Shown here: positions 52,414 through 59,953 of the stretch, in pieces
Numbering within the stretch: position 1 is the first letter of the stretch
Layout of the letters: every line of letters begins with the position of its first letter
DNA from: Sutcliffiella horikoshii
GTDB taxonomy: Bacteria > Bacillota > Bacilli > Bacillales > Bacillaceae_I
Direction: 5' to 3'
NCBI RefSeq assembly: GCF_021991925.1
Contig: NZ_RXZI01000008.1
Span: 62,001 to 126,000 of the forward strand
Length of the DNA stretch: 64,000 bases
Program-made: the position numbers and the translations under genes
The notes under the pieces: generated by a model
Database searches by the model: none
Told to the model about the DNA's origin: nothing
The model's input: the letters and a program-made list of their open reading frames with translations, nothing else

Positions 52414-53637
52414 ATGAACAGTTTATATAGGGATAGAAGGTTTCGGTTTATTATTTTGGCAAATGTGGCATCAGCGATTGGGAGCGGGATCACGATGATT
52501 GCGATACCGTGGCTGTTGGTGACGAGCGAGAATGGGAATGAAGTGTTTGGCTATGTGGCCATATGCATGACAATCATCAACTTCGTGCTTACGCCATACT
52601 TGGGTTATTTAATTGATAAAATTTCTAGGAAGAAAATGATTGTAAGCAGTAAGGTGATCAGTCTCATCGCTTTGGCTATTTTTTCAGGAATCGGGTTCAT
52701 TGGGATGGATTATGAGCTTTGGCATTACATCGTCATTTACATGATTGGGAGTCTTTATTACACGATTTTTTACCCGACGATGTTTGCTTTAAATCAGGAA
52801 CTATTTCATAAAAATCAATTTAAGGTCCTGAATGGCACAATGGAGGTTCAGGGGCAGTTATCAAGCATGCTTGCTGGTGCTATTGCCAGTATTCTTTTAT
52901 TGAAATGGGATCTGCATTACATTTTACTTTTAGATGTCTTTACGTACGCACTTGCCGTTTACTTTTTCGTGAAAATTCCTTATTTGAGGAAGCCTTCTGA
53001 CAGAGTACCTTCCGTAGGGTCAAAGGTGACTGCATCCGCGGCCATTGATTTTATGAAAAGCAAACCAGGTGTGTTCCTGTTTCTGCTGGCTTCATCCTTG
53101 CCGTTTATCGGTGTGATGCTCACCAATTATCTGTTCCCGGTCTATTTGGCAGATGTGTTGAAAGTAGAGGGGAATATATACGGGATCCAGGGGATGGTAT
53201 ATGGATTGGGGGCTGTGCTGGCTGGGATTTTTGTTCCGATTGCCGCCAGGAAATTCGAGGATGAGAAGCTAATTGCAGCAGCCATGGTTCTCTTTACGAT
53301 AGCTCTATTTGTGATGGTGTATCTGTCTGTTGGGGGCTATCTCATCATGATGTTATTCATCGCCATCGGAAACAGTGGGGCAAGGGTTGCGCGGAATGCC
53401 TTCATGATGGAGCGGATTCCAAATGAGATCATCGGAAGGGTCGATGGTTTGTTGAGAGCAGTTGGGCTTTTATTGCGAATTGTGTTGTTGGGGTTGTTCA
53501 CAGGGCTGGTTTCCATGGGGCAGATTCTGTTGTGTTTTTCCATTCTGGCAGGGTTACTCATGGTCGCTTCGGTTTATGTGGTCGTATTTTCGCGGAAAAG
53601 CGTGGAAGTTGGTGGTCGGGAGGTCGTGAAAGTATAA
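52414..53637 (+). CDS. Major facilitator superfamily transporter
   Basis: A 407-aa permease with about 12 transmembrane helices. The N-terminal helix is followed by FVLTPYLGYLIDKISRKKMI, the MFS loop 2-3 motif (G-x3-D-x2-x-R/K-K). It belongs to the drug-efflux-like branch with no soluble domain; the substrate is unknown. GGAGAGGGAGACC precedes the ATG. Its stop forms part of the terminator stem. Confidence 0.85.
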   Translation: MNSLYRDRRFRFIILANVASAIGSGITMIAIPWLLVTSENGNEVFGYVAICMTIINFVLTPYLGYLIDKISRKKMIVSSKVISLIALAIFSGIGFIGMDYELWHYIVIYMIGSLYYTIFYPTMFALNQELFHKNQFKVLNGTMEVQGQLSSMLAGAIASILLLKWDLHYILLLDVFTYALAVYFFVKIPYLRKPSDRVPSVGSKVTASAAIDFMKSKPGVFLFLLASSLPFIGVMLTNYLFPVYLADVLKVEGNIYGIQGMVYGLGAVLAGIFVPIAARKFEDEKLIAAAMVLFTIALFVMVYLSVGGYLIMMLFIAIGNSGARVARNAFMMERIPNEIIGRVDGLLRAVGLLLRIVLLGLFTGLVSMGQILLCFSILAGLLMVASVYVVVFSRKSVEVGGREVVKV

Positions 53638-53669
53638 AAGGAGCCAAGATGAGTGGCTCCTTTTGTTTT
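53637..53669 (+). terminator. Rho-independent terminator
   Basis: AAAAGGAGCCA AGATGAG TGGCTCCTTTT, starting in the stop codon of the MFS gene. Confidence 0.88.
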
Positions 53670-53689
53670 GAGTGGAGGCGACGAGGTGA

Positions 53690-53803
53690 TTTATCAACCA
53701 ACTCATGAATTTATCAACCACTTTTTGTGGTTTATCAACCAACTCATGAATTTATCAACCACTTTTTGTGGTTTATCAACCAACTTTCGAATTTATCAAC
53801 CAC
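53690..53803. repeat. Phased array of TTTATCAACC, 6 copies, 20/21-bp alternating period
   Basis: TTTATCAACC starts at 53690, 53710, 53731, 53751, 53772 and 53792, steps 20, 21, 20, 21, 20. Units alternate between ...CCAACTCATGAA and ...CCACTTTTTGTGG, making a 41-bp dimer. It is followed by AATATAAATGCCATTCGAC, also found after the array at 56953, and by a CTGTCCCCTC element (53877). It lies between convergent genes (MFS and CPBP). Confidence 0.85.
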
Positions 53804-53884
53804 TTTAGGCAATATAAATGCCATTCGACCGTTTTCGACAAAAGTCCTTCCTCAACTCATGGGCTGGACCGTCGTGCTGTCCCC

Positions 53885-54568
53885 TCATCCCACCACCGTC
53901 AACATCACCGCCAGCCCATTAAATACTCCATGAATAATCATCGCCGGAATAACGGAACCAGATTTCTCATAGGTCCACGCAAAAATCATCCCAGAAATAA
54001 AGTTGACCGGCAGGGTGTTATAGGTCGGGATGTGAACCACGGTGAAAATGAGGGAACTCCCTATTAAACCAGCCCACACACCCCACCTGCCGCGTAACCA
54101 CTTATATAAAAATCCTCGATAAAAGATTTCCTCATAGATGGGGGAAACACCGGCGGCGGAAAGAAAGGCGATGGTGAATGTGAACCAGGTGATCTGCTCT
54201 TTCAAGGATTCGGTCTTGCTGTTGTCGACGCCGATTCCAAAAATGTCCATCACAATTAACAGTAGAATACTAGAAACAATCAATACCCCGGTCCACACCG
54301 GGATCCATTTCCAATAGCTTTTCCTAAAGGAGCGGAGGCCGACTTCCTCCCAGCCCAATTGATGTGGTTTGAGGGCAATCAGGTATACACTAAGTGTGAA
54401 GATAATGGACATGATGAAACCAGTCATGGTGCCTGCGTAGAGTGTGTTCTCGAACGCTTGCAGTAAAAATCGGTGTAACCAGAACTCAATAAAGATCGGT
54501 ACGAAAACGAGTGCCATCAAGAGTAACAGGATTAATTCTCTCAAATTCCATTTTGTGTTCATTTCCAA
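53885..54568 (-). CDS. CPBP family intramembrane glutamic endopeptidase
   Basis: A 227-aa membrane protease of the CAAX/CPBP (ABI) family with about six helices. Motif 1 is SPIYEEIFYRGFLYKWLRGR (EExxxR) and motif 2 FTVVHIPTY; the third, VIPAMIIHGVFNG, has the last histidine. It may cut or modify a membrane protein or take part in peptide immunity. The start is TTG with GGAGG 8 bases upstream. It is divergent from the MerR-type regulator. Confidence 0.85.
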   Translation of the reverse strand: MEMNTKWNLRELILLLLMALVFVPIFIEFWLHRFLLQAFENTLYAGTMTGFIMSIIFTLSVYLIALKPHQLGWEEVGLRSFRKSYWKWIPVWTGVLIVSSILLLIVMDIFGIGVDNSKTESLKEQITWFTFTIAFLSAAGVSPIYEEIFYRGFLYKWLRGRWGVWAGLIGSSLIFTVVHIPTYNTLPVNFISGMIFAWTYEKSGSVIPAMIIHGVFNGLAVMLTVVG

Positions 54569-54613
54569 TGTGATTTCCTCCAGATATTTTGTATGATAGA
54601 TGTAGGATAAATG

Positions 54614-54628
54614 GTGACGTTACGTAAC
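54614..54628 (+). promoter_or_regulatory. Candidate MerR-type operator
   Basis: GTGACGTTACGTAAC, with the perfect palindrome GTTACGTAAC at 54619-54628, lies 26 bases before the MerR gene in the divergent region. MerR-family promoters often carry such palindromes in their spacer. Confidence 0.5.
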
Positions 54629-54653
54629 CTGCAAGTAGTTTAGGGGGGATTAT

Positions 54654-55394
54654 ATGAATTATTTTTCATCGGGGGAAGTAGCGAAGAAGTTGGGAGTTTC
54701 CTTGCGAACGATACGTTATTATGACGATATTGGATTGGTGGAGCCGACAAGTAAGGATGATAGTGGAAGGCGGTTGTATACGGCAGAGGATATCCTGCAG
54801 CTTCAAAAAGTAATGCTATTGAAGGAAACTTCCATGCCACTGAAGGACATTCAGAATATCTTGAATCAGATCACGATGGAGCGGATTCTTCTTTTACATA
54901 AGGAAAAATTGGGGAAGTTACTTGAGCAGTTAAAGCTGTCGCTAGATCACACACATTCTCTGTTAAACATGATCAAGCTTGAAAAGGACATACAATGGGA
55001 GCATCTTGTCCCTTTGCTGGGAGAGGACTTAGAAAAGAAACGCCAGCAGCGATCGGCAGCAATGGAAATGGTATTCAGCGGGAAGGAGCAAGCGGTTTTG
55101 CAAGAGAACCTGCCTAAGATGGAAGACAATCCGATGAAAGTGGCGAAGTGGATCAATATCATCAAGCGGATTGAGCTTTGCATTGCGGAGGGGAAAGTGC
55201 CGGAATCACCACAGGGCCAATTGATCGCCGAAGATGTGATGATTTTGTCTCGGGAAACCTTCGGGGGAGATGACGAGTTGGCGGAGAAGTTCTGGGATGT
55301 GAGGAGATCGGAAGAAGCGTCTAATGGGTTGGGGTTTTATCCAGTGAAGCAGGAAGTGTTGGAGTTTTTGGAGAGGGCGATGGAGGGGAAATAG
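54654..55394 (+). CDS. MerR family transcriptional regulator
   Basis: A 246-aa regulator. Residues 1-70 are the MerR winged helix (SSGEVAKKLGVSLRTIRYYD, EDILQLQKVMLLKETSMPLK); a coiled coil to about 115 follows. The C-terminal half is helical (about 115-246; KMEDNPMKVAKWINIIKRIE, GGDDELAEKFWDVRRSEEAS), perhaps a TipAS-like or other ligand domain. It probably activates the neighbouring CPBP gene and/or itself in response to a compound. TTAGGGGGGATT lies before the ATG. Confidence 0.82.
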   Translation: MNYFSSGEVAKKLGVSLRTIRYYDDIGLVEPTSKDDSGRRLYTAEDILQLQKVMLLKETSMPLKDIQNILNQITMERILLLHKEKLGKLLEQLKLSLDHTHSLLNMIKLEKDIQWEHLVPLLGEDLEKKRQQRSAAMEMVFSGKEQAVLQENLPKMEDNPMKVAKWINIIKRIELCIAEGKVPESPQGQLIAEDVMILSRETFGGDDELAEKFWDVRRSEEASNGLGFYPVKQEVLEFLERAMEGK

Positions 55395-55484
55395 AAAATT
55401 GAGTAGCAGAACTTTTTTCATATAGTTTCGTCTATTGATTGTAGGAGATACATACATAACGCGCAGGGGTTAGGGAGAGAGAGA

Positions 55485-56879
55485 ATGAGATTAGAAGAAA
55501 TCACGGGAATACTTAGTCGGTATTTCGAGCTGGCATTGATTGCCGTCGTAGTATTAGGGGCCATATTAGTAATCGGATATTTTGTTGTATATCGAAAACT
55601 AATGGGTGGAAAGAAGCGGCTCTCTATAAAAAGTTGGCTCGTTGGAGGGATGTTTACGGGCTACATCATCATGGTATTGGGTGTAACGTTCCTGAGCAGG
55701 GGGCCAGGATTCGAAAACGAGATGAATCTCTCGTTGTTTTATAGTTATCGAGATGCATGGCATGGCTTTAGTGTTCGGCATTGGCAGTTTGTGATATTGA
55801 ATATTGTGATGTTTGTTCCTTTGGGAATTCTTTTACCACTGCTACATCCTCGTTTTAAAAAGGCTGGATGGACGATAGGTGCTGCGTTCTTATTTACTCT
55901 TTTTATTGAAAGCACCCAGTTTGTAACGAAGTTTGGTAGATTTGTAGTGGATGATCTGTTTAATAATTTTATCGGTGGCATCATCGGGTATGGCATATGC
56001 ATGGGTATTATGAGGTTGAAAGAGAGGCGAGTAAAACCGGCCATTCTGAATTTTATGCCATTGTTATTAGTAGTGGCCATGTTTGGCGGGTTATTCGGTT
56101 ATTATCATTTGAAAGAGTTCGGGAACCTCGCCATTGTGCCGGCAATGAAGGCGGATATGAGTGATGCCTATATAACGACAGATGTAGAGTTTGATGATAG
56201 GAAAGCGACTTCTACCGTTTATAAGGCCCCGTTTTATACACAAAAAGAGGGGGATGCTTTCGTTTTAGATTTTTTCGAAAAAATGGATATTGATACTTCT
56301 AATTTGGAAACTATCTATTATCAAAATGAAGGTGTCTATACGGTAAGAGATAGCGGTTCTCACTATATATGGTTCTATGGGATTGGTGGAAGTTATCGTT
56401 ATTCGGACTGGTCAGCCTATGGTGAAAGTGCAGAGCCAAAAGAAGTTGAAGAGGATGACCTTAGAGAAATCGTGGAGGACTTTGGAATTGATTTGCCGGC
56501 TGAAGCTACTTTTAAGCAAGTAGAAGATAGTGGCCATTATAATTTTACGGTAGACAAACTGACTCAAGGAAATCAGCTAATTGATGGTACTTTGACGATT
56601 GGTTTCTATAGCGACGATACAATAAAAGTAATAGATAACAATCTCGTCACTTATGACAAAGTGCGAGATAAAGAAATTAAGAGCGAAAAGGACGCGTACG
56701 AGCAGATTTTGAAGGGGAACTTCCAACACTTTTCTCCAGACAGAAAAGTAACTAGCCTTCATGTTTACGACGTGACTATAAGCTACTTTTTGGACTCAAA
56801 AGGGTATTATCAACCAGTCTATGCTTTCTATAGTGAGTTGGATGGGGAAGAAGTGACTATTTTGGTTCCCGGGATTTGA
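55485..56879 (+). CDS. VanZ family protein with extracytoplasmic C-terminal domain
   Basis: A 464-aa membrane protein. Residues 1-190 form the VanZ-like domain of five to six helices (NLSLFYSYRDAWHGFSVRHW, NIVMFVPLGILLPLLHPRFK, FGRFVVDDLFNNFIGGIIGY). A further helix (about 198-215) leads into a 250-residue beta-rich domain (DAYITTDVEFDDRKATSTVY ... LHVYDVTISYFLDSKGYYQP), probably outside the cell. VanZ is linked to low-level teicoplanin resistance; most homologues have no known role. AGGGAGAGAGAG lies before the ATG. Confidence 0.82.
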   Translation: MRLEEITGILSRYFELALIAVVVLGAILVIGYFVVYRKLMGGKKRLSIKSWLVGGMFTGYIIMVLGVTFLSRGPGFENEMNLSLFYSYRDAWHGFSVRHWQFVILNIVMFVPLGILLPLLHPRFKKAGWTIGAAFLFTLFIESTQFVTKFGRFVVDDLFNNFIGGIIGYGICMGIMRLKERRVKPAILNFMPLLLVVAMFGGLFGYYHLKEFGNLAIVPAMKADMSDAYITTDVEFDDRKATSTVYKAPFYTQKEGDAFVLDFFEKMDIDTSNLETIYYQNEGVYTVRDSGSHYIWFYGIGGSYRYSDWSAYGESAEPKEVEEDDLREIVEDFGIDLPAEATFKQVEDSGHYNFTVDKLTQGNQLIDGTLTIGFYSDDTIKVIDNNLVTYDKVRDKEIKSEKDAYEQILKGNFQHFSPDRKVTSLHVYDVTISYFLDSKGYYQPVYAFYSELDGEEVTILVPGI

Positions 56880-56897
56880 CTGGGGGCCAATGAGATG

Positions 56898-56932
56898 CAG
56901 TTGTTTTGAAAAAAACAGCTGTGTTTTTTTGT
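56898..56932 (+). terminator. Rho-independent terminator
   Basis: CAGTTGTTTT GA AAAAAACAGCTG followed by GTTTTTTT. Confidence 0.8.
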
Positions 56933-56952
56933 TTGATACTGACCACGGATGA

Positions 56953-57088
56953 TTTATCAACCACTTTTGCATGTTTATCATCCAACTTTTGAATTTATCA
57001 ACCACTTTTGCATGTTTATCAACCAACTTTTGAATTTATCAACCACTTTAGCGTGTTTATCAACCAACTTTGAGTTTTATCAACCACT
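56953..57088. repeat. Phased array of TTTATCAACC, 7 copies, 21/20-bp alternating period
   Basis: TTTATCAACC (one TTTATCATCC) starts at 56953, 56974, 56994, 57015, 57035, 57056 and 57076; steps are 21, 20, 21, 20, 21, 20. Units alternate CCACTTTTGCATG and CCAACTTTTGAA. It is followed by CCAATATAAATGCCATTCGA and a CCTGTCCCCTC element (57188). It lies between convergent genes (VanZ and TetR). Confidence 0.85.
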
Positions 57089-57176
57089 TTAACCAATATA
57101 AATGCCATTCGACAACTCTCGTCAATTGATGCAAACGTTATTTACTCCAGTAACCGCCTCCCCACGAGAAACTGGG

Positions 57177-57749
57177 TCAGCGTGCGGCCTGTCCCCTCAA
57201 CCCGCGGTTTAAAAATTCATTCAACAGCCCCGCCATCTCCCTAGGTGTTTTGTTCATCCCGCTCTCCAACCAGTTCTTAATCATATAAATACTTCCACTC
57301 ACAAAGAATATACTTAAGTATTCAAAGGTTTCAGCATCTACTTGTTTACTTGGAATAAAATTCTTCAAAATGTATTCCTTTGCGATCATCATGCCTTTTT
57401 TCTGGAATTGCACTTCGGTATTTTCGCTCAACAGAATGCAACAAATATCACTTTTTGATGCGATGTACTCAAAGATCTTCTCGGTCATTTGGTATGCCTC
57501 GTCTTCTTTGGAGAAGTTATATTGGTTAAGCGTTTTGACCATGTCCTCGGTGAATTCGTCGTCAATGGAATCCAGCAGGTCGTATTGGCTGGAATAGTGG
57601 GCATAAAAGGTGGAGCGGTTTATATCCGCCTTTGTACATATTTCTTTTATAGTAATGCTCGCAATGGATTTCTCCTTAAGTAAATCAAGTAAACTTTCCT
57701 TCAGTACCATGCGTGTGTACTGCTTTCTTCTGTCCATCTTTTCACTCAT
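57177..57749 (-). CDS. TetR/AcrR family transcriptional regulator
   Basis: A protein of about 190 aa. The helix-turn-helix is SLLDLLKEKSIASITIKEIC then TKADINRSTFYAHYSSQYDL; the C-terminal part (IPSKQVDAETFEYLSIFFVS ... GSIYMIKNWLESGMNKTPRE) resembles the TetR_C_8-like group of Firmicutes. It is divergent from the MMPL gene and most likely represses it. ATG 57749 is used; GTG 57758 is in frame. A GTCCCC repeat abuts its 3' end. Confidence 0.85.
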   Translation of the reverse strand: MSEKMDRRKQYTRMVLKESLLDLLKEKSIASITIKEICTKADINRSTFYAHYSSQYDLLDSIDDEFTEDMVKTLNQYNFSKEDEAYQMTEKIFEYIASKSDICCILLSENTEVQFQKKGMMIAKEYILKNFIPSKQVDAETFEYLSIFFVSGSIYMIKNWLESGMNKTPREMAGLLNEFLNRGLRGQAAR

Positions 57750-57791
57750 CTTCCGCACAACCTTTCATTAAGCAACACAATAGAATGATTT

Positions 57792-57819
57792 GTTGTGTAT
57801 CTGACATCCCGAACACAAC
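57792..57819. promoter_or_regulatory. Candidate TetR operator
   Basis: GTTGTGT (57792-57798) and ACACAAC (57813-57819) form an inverted repeat with a 14-base spacer in the TetR/MMPL divergent region, just upstream of the MMPL promoter. Confidence 0.45.
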
Positions 57820-57825
57820 TGTCTG

Positions 57826-57855
57826 TTGAATAGCCAACACCGTGTCTAATATAAT
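57826..57855 (+). promoter_or_regulatory. Sigma-A-type promoter of the MMPL operon
   Basis: TTGAAT (57826-57831) and TATAAT (57850-57855), 18 bases apart, 44 bases before the presumed MMPL start. Confidence 0.6.
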
Positions 57856-57898
57856 AATAAGATGTAAAGAGGAAAGACACAAGAGAGGATGAACAACC

Positions 57899-59953
57899 AT
57901 AAATATCGCATCACGTATTATTAAACATAAAAAGGCTGTCCTGATTGTCTTTGCGTTGGTGACCATCATCTCGACCGTGGCGCAGTTTTTTGTCTCGGTC
58001 AATTATAATATGGTAGATTATCTGCCCGAGGATGCCCAGTCGACCAAGGCGATGGAAATCATGGAAAAAGAATTCACCGGTTCTGTTCCGGATACGAGGG
58101 TCATGGTGACCGATGTATCCATTCAGGAAGCCGTTTCGTATAAAGAAAGACTAGAGGCTATCGATGGCGTGGCAGAAGTGATCTGGCTCGATGATGTGGT
58201 CGATTTGAAGACGCCACTCGAAATGGCGAACACAGAAATGGTGGAAACCTACTACAAAAATGAGAATGCCCTGTTTTCCATCAGCGTCCGCAGTGGGGAT
58301 GAGGTGGCGATCACGGATGCCATTTATGAAGTGATTGGAGACAATGGCGCGATTGCCGGGGAAGCGATCAATACGGCGACCTCACAGAAAATGGCGGGGA
58401 ACGAATCAATGTATGCGGCCATGCTGCTTGTGCCGATCATCATTTTCATCCTGATCATCTCCACGACCTCATGGGTGGAGCCGATTTTCTTCCTGACCGC
58501 CATTGGGGTGTCCGTGTTGATCAACTTAGGAACCAACATCTTTATCGGAGAGGTTTCCTTTGTGACGCAGTCAGTTGCACCAATCTTGCAGCTCGCGGTG
58601 TCACTTGATTATGCGGTGTTTCTCTTGCACAGTTTTGCGGAATATCGTCAAAAGACAAACAATCCGGAAGAGGCCATGGAGCTTGCGATGAAAAAATCGT
58701 TCCCGGCCATCACGGCAAGTGCGGCGACAACATTCTTCGGATTTATTGCCCTTACTTTCATGGAATTTGAAATTGGTTCTGATCTTGGATTGAACCTGGT
58801 GAAAGGGATTGTCTTGAGCTTTATCAGTGTTATGGTATTTTTACCGGCATTGACCTTGTTCTTTTATAAATGGATGGATAAAACGCAGCACAAAAGTTTT
58901 ATCCCAAGCTTTGAGGGGATTGGGAACTTCGTGGTGAAGTTAAGGGTTCCTAGTTTACTCATCGTCCTCGCATTATTGGTACCGGCGTTCCTTGCGCAGA
59001 CGAATACCTCTTTTACATATGGATTTGGTGAACTGCCAGACCATACGAGAGCGGGTTCGGATTATAAGCGTATCAATGAATCCTTTGGGGAAGTCACGCC
59101 GATTGTACTCTTGGTGCCAAAGGGTGAGGTGGCCAAAGAGGAGGAGCTTGTTGCGGAAATCGAGGCTATGGATTATGTCACAAGTGTGGTGTCCTACGTT
59201 AACATGGTGGACCCGGTGATTCCGCCGGAGTACCTGGATGAAGAAGTGCGGAATGAATTTTATTCGGAAAATTACAGCCGGATCGTTATCAACACCAACC
59301 AGGCGACAGAAGGGGATATTCCTTTTGCCATTGTGGAAAATGTGGATACAGCAGCATCGGACTATTATGGGGATTCAGCGCTCAGCCTTGGGGAGAGCGT
59401 GACCTTGTATGATATAAAAAATACAGTCACCAAGGATAATATTCTTGTCAATGTGCTGACGGTCGTGACGATTGCGATTGTATTATTGATTGGTTTCCGG
59501 TCGATTTCCATACCGGTTGTGCTGTTGTTGACGATTCAGTCTGCTGTATGGATTAACCTGTCGATACCGTATTTTACGGAAACTTCCCTCGTGTTTGTGG
59601 GGTACCTCATCATTAGTACGGTGCAGCTAGCCGCAACCGTGGACTATGGAATTCTATTTACCGAGGCCTACACGCATCATCGCAAGGAGATGTCTGCGAG
59701 AAAGGCCATCATCAAAACGCTGGACGAGAAGACCTTCTCGATTTCGATATCGGCAGCGATTTTATCGAGTGTCGGGTTTATTTTATGGATCACCTCTTCA
59801 AACCCGATTGTCGGTTCCATCGGATTGTTGCTGGGAAGAGGGGCGCTGCTGGCGTTTATCATGGTACTATTCTTCCTGCCGGCGATGCTGCTTGTGTGTG
59901 ATAAATTCATCAAAAAAACAACCTATAAGTCCAATTTTAAAGAGGAGAAGTGA
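57899..59953 (+). CDS. MMPL/RND family transporter, apparent ATA start
   Basis: A protein of about 684 aa with 12 transmembrane helices of the RND/MMPL type, in two homologous halves. The repeated helix-4 motif is QLAVSLDYAVFLLHSFAEYR and later QLAATVDYGILFTEAYTHHR; the aspartates carry the proton relay. It would export a lipid or drug. The natural N-terminus NIASRIIKHKKAVLIVFALV is in frame from 57902. The codon before it is ATA, not ATG, and a stop lies two codons upstream. GAGAGGA lies 8-9 bases before ATA. The first standard start is GTG 57959, which would remove most of helix 1. Overlaps the next gene. Confidence 0.83.
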   Translation: MNIASRIIKHKKAVLIVFALVTIISTVAQFFVSVNYNMVDYLPEDAQSTKAMEIMEKEFTGSVPDTRVMVTDVSIQEAVSYKERLEAIDGVAEVIWLDDVVDLKTPLEMANTEMVETYYKNENALFSISVRSGDEVAITDAIYEVIGDNGAIAGEAINTATSQKMAGNESMYAAMLLVPIIIFILIISTTSWVEPIFFLTAIGVSVLINLGTNIFIGEVSFVTQSVAPILQLAVSLDYAVFLLHSFAEYRQKTNNPEEAMELAMKKSFPAITASAATTFFGFIALTFMEFEIGSDLGLNLVKGIVLSFISVMVFLPALTLFFYKWMDKTQHKSFIPSFEGIGNFVVKLRVPSLLIVLALLVPAFLAQTNTSFTYGFGELPDHTRAGSDYKRINESFGEVTPIVLLVPKGEVAKEEELVAEIEAMDYVTSVVSYVNMVDPVIPPEYLDEEVRNEFYSENYSRIVINTNQATEGDIPFAIVENVDTAASDYYGDSALSLGESVTLYDIKNTVTKDNILVNVLTVVTIAIVLLIGFRSISIPVVLLLTIQSAVWINLSIPYFTETSLVFVGYLIISTVQLAATVDYGILFTEAYTHHRKEMSARKAIIKTLDEKTFSISISAAILSSVGFILWITSSNPIVGSIGLLLGRGALLAFIMVLFFLPAMLLVCDKFIKKTTYKSNFKEEK

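Noticed and set aside
53830-53850. Minus-strand copy of the TGTCGAAA element
   Set aside because: TTTTGTCGAAAAC is present but the AGGA half is too close and no gene starts downstream on that strand.
53727-54067. Plus-strand ORFs over the TTTATCAACC array, opposite the CPBP gene
   Set aside because: They arise from the repeat and from antisense of a real gene; no ribosome binding site and a repetitive, unnatural protein.
56796-57026. Minus-strand ORF reading VDKHAKVVDKFKSW over the second array
   Set aside because: A product of the repeat period only; no start signal and no similarity pattern.
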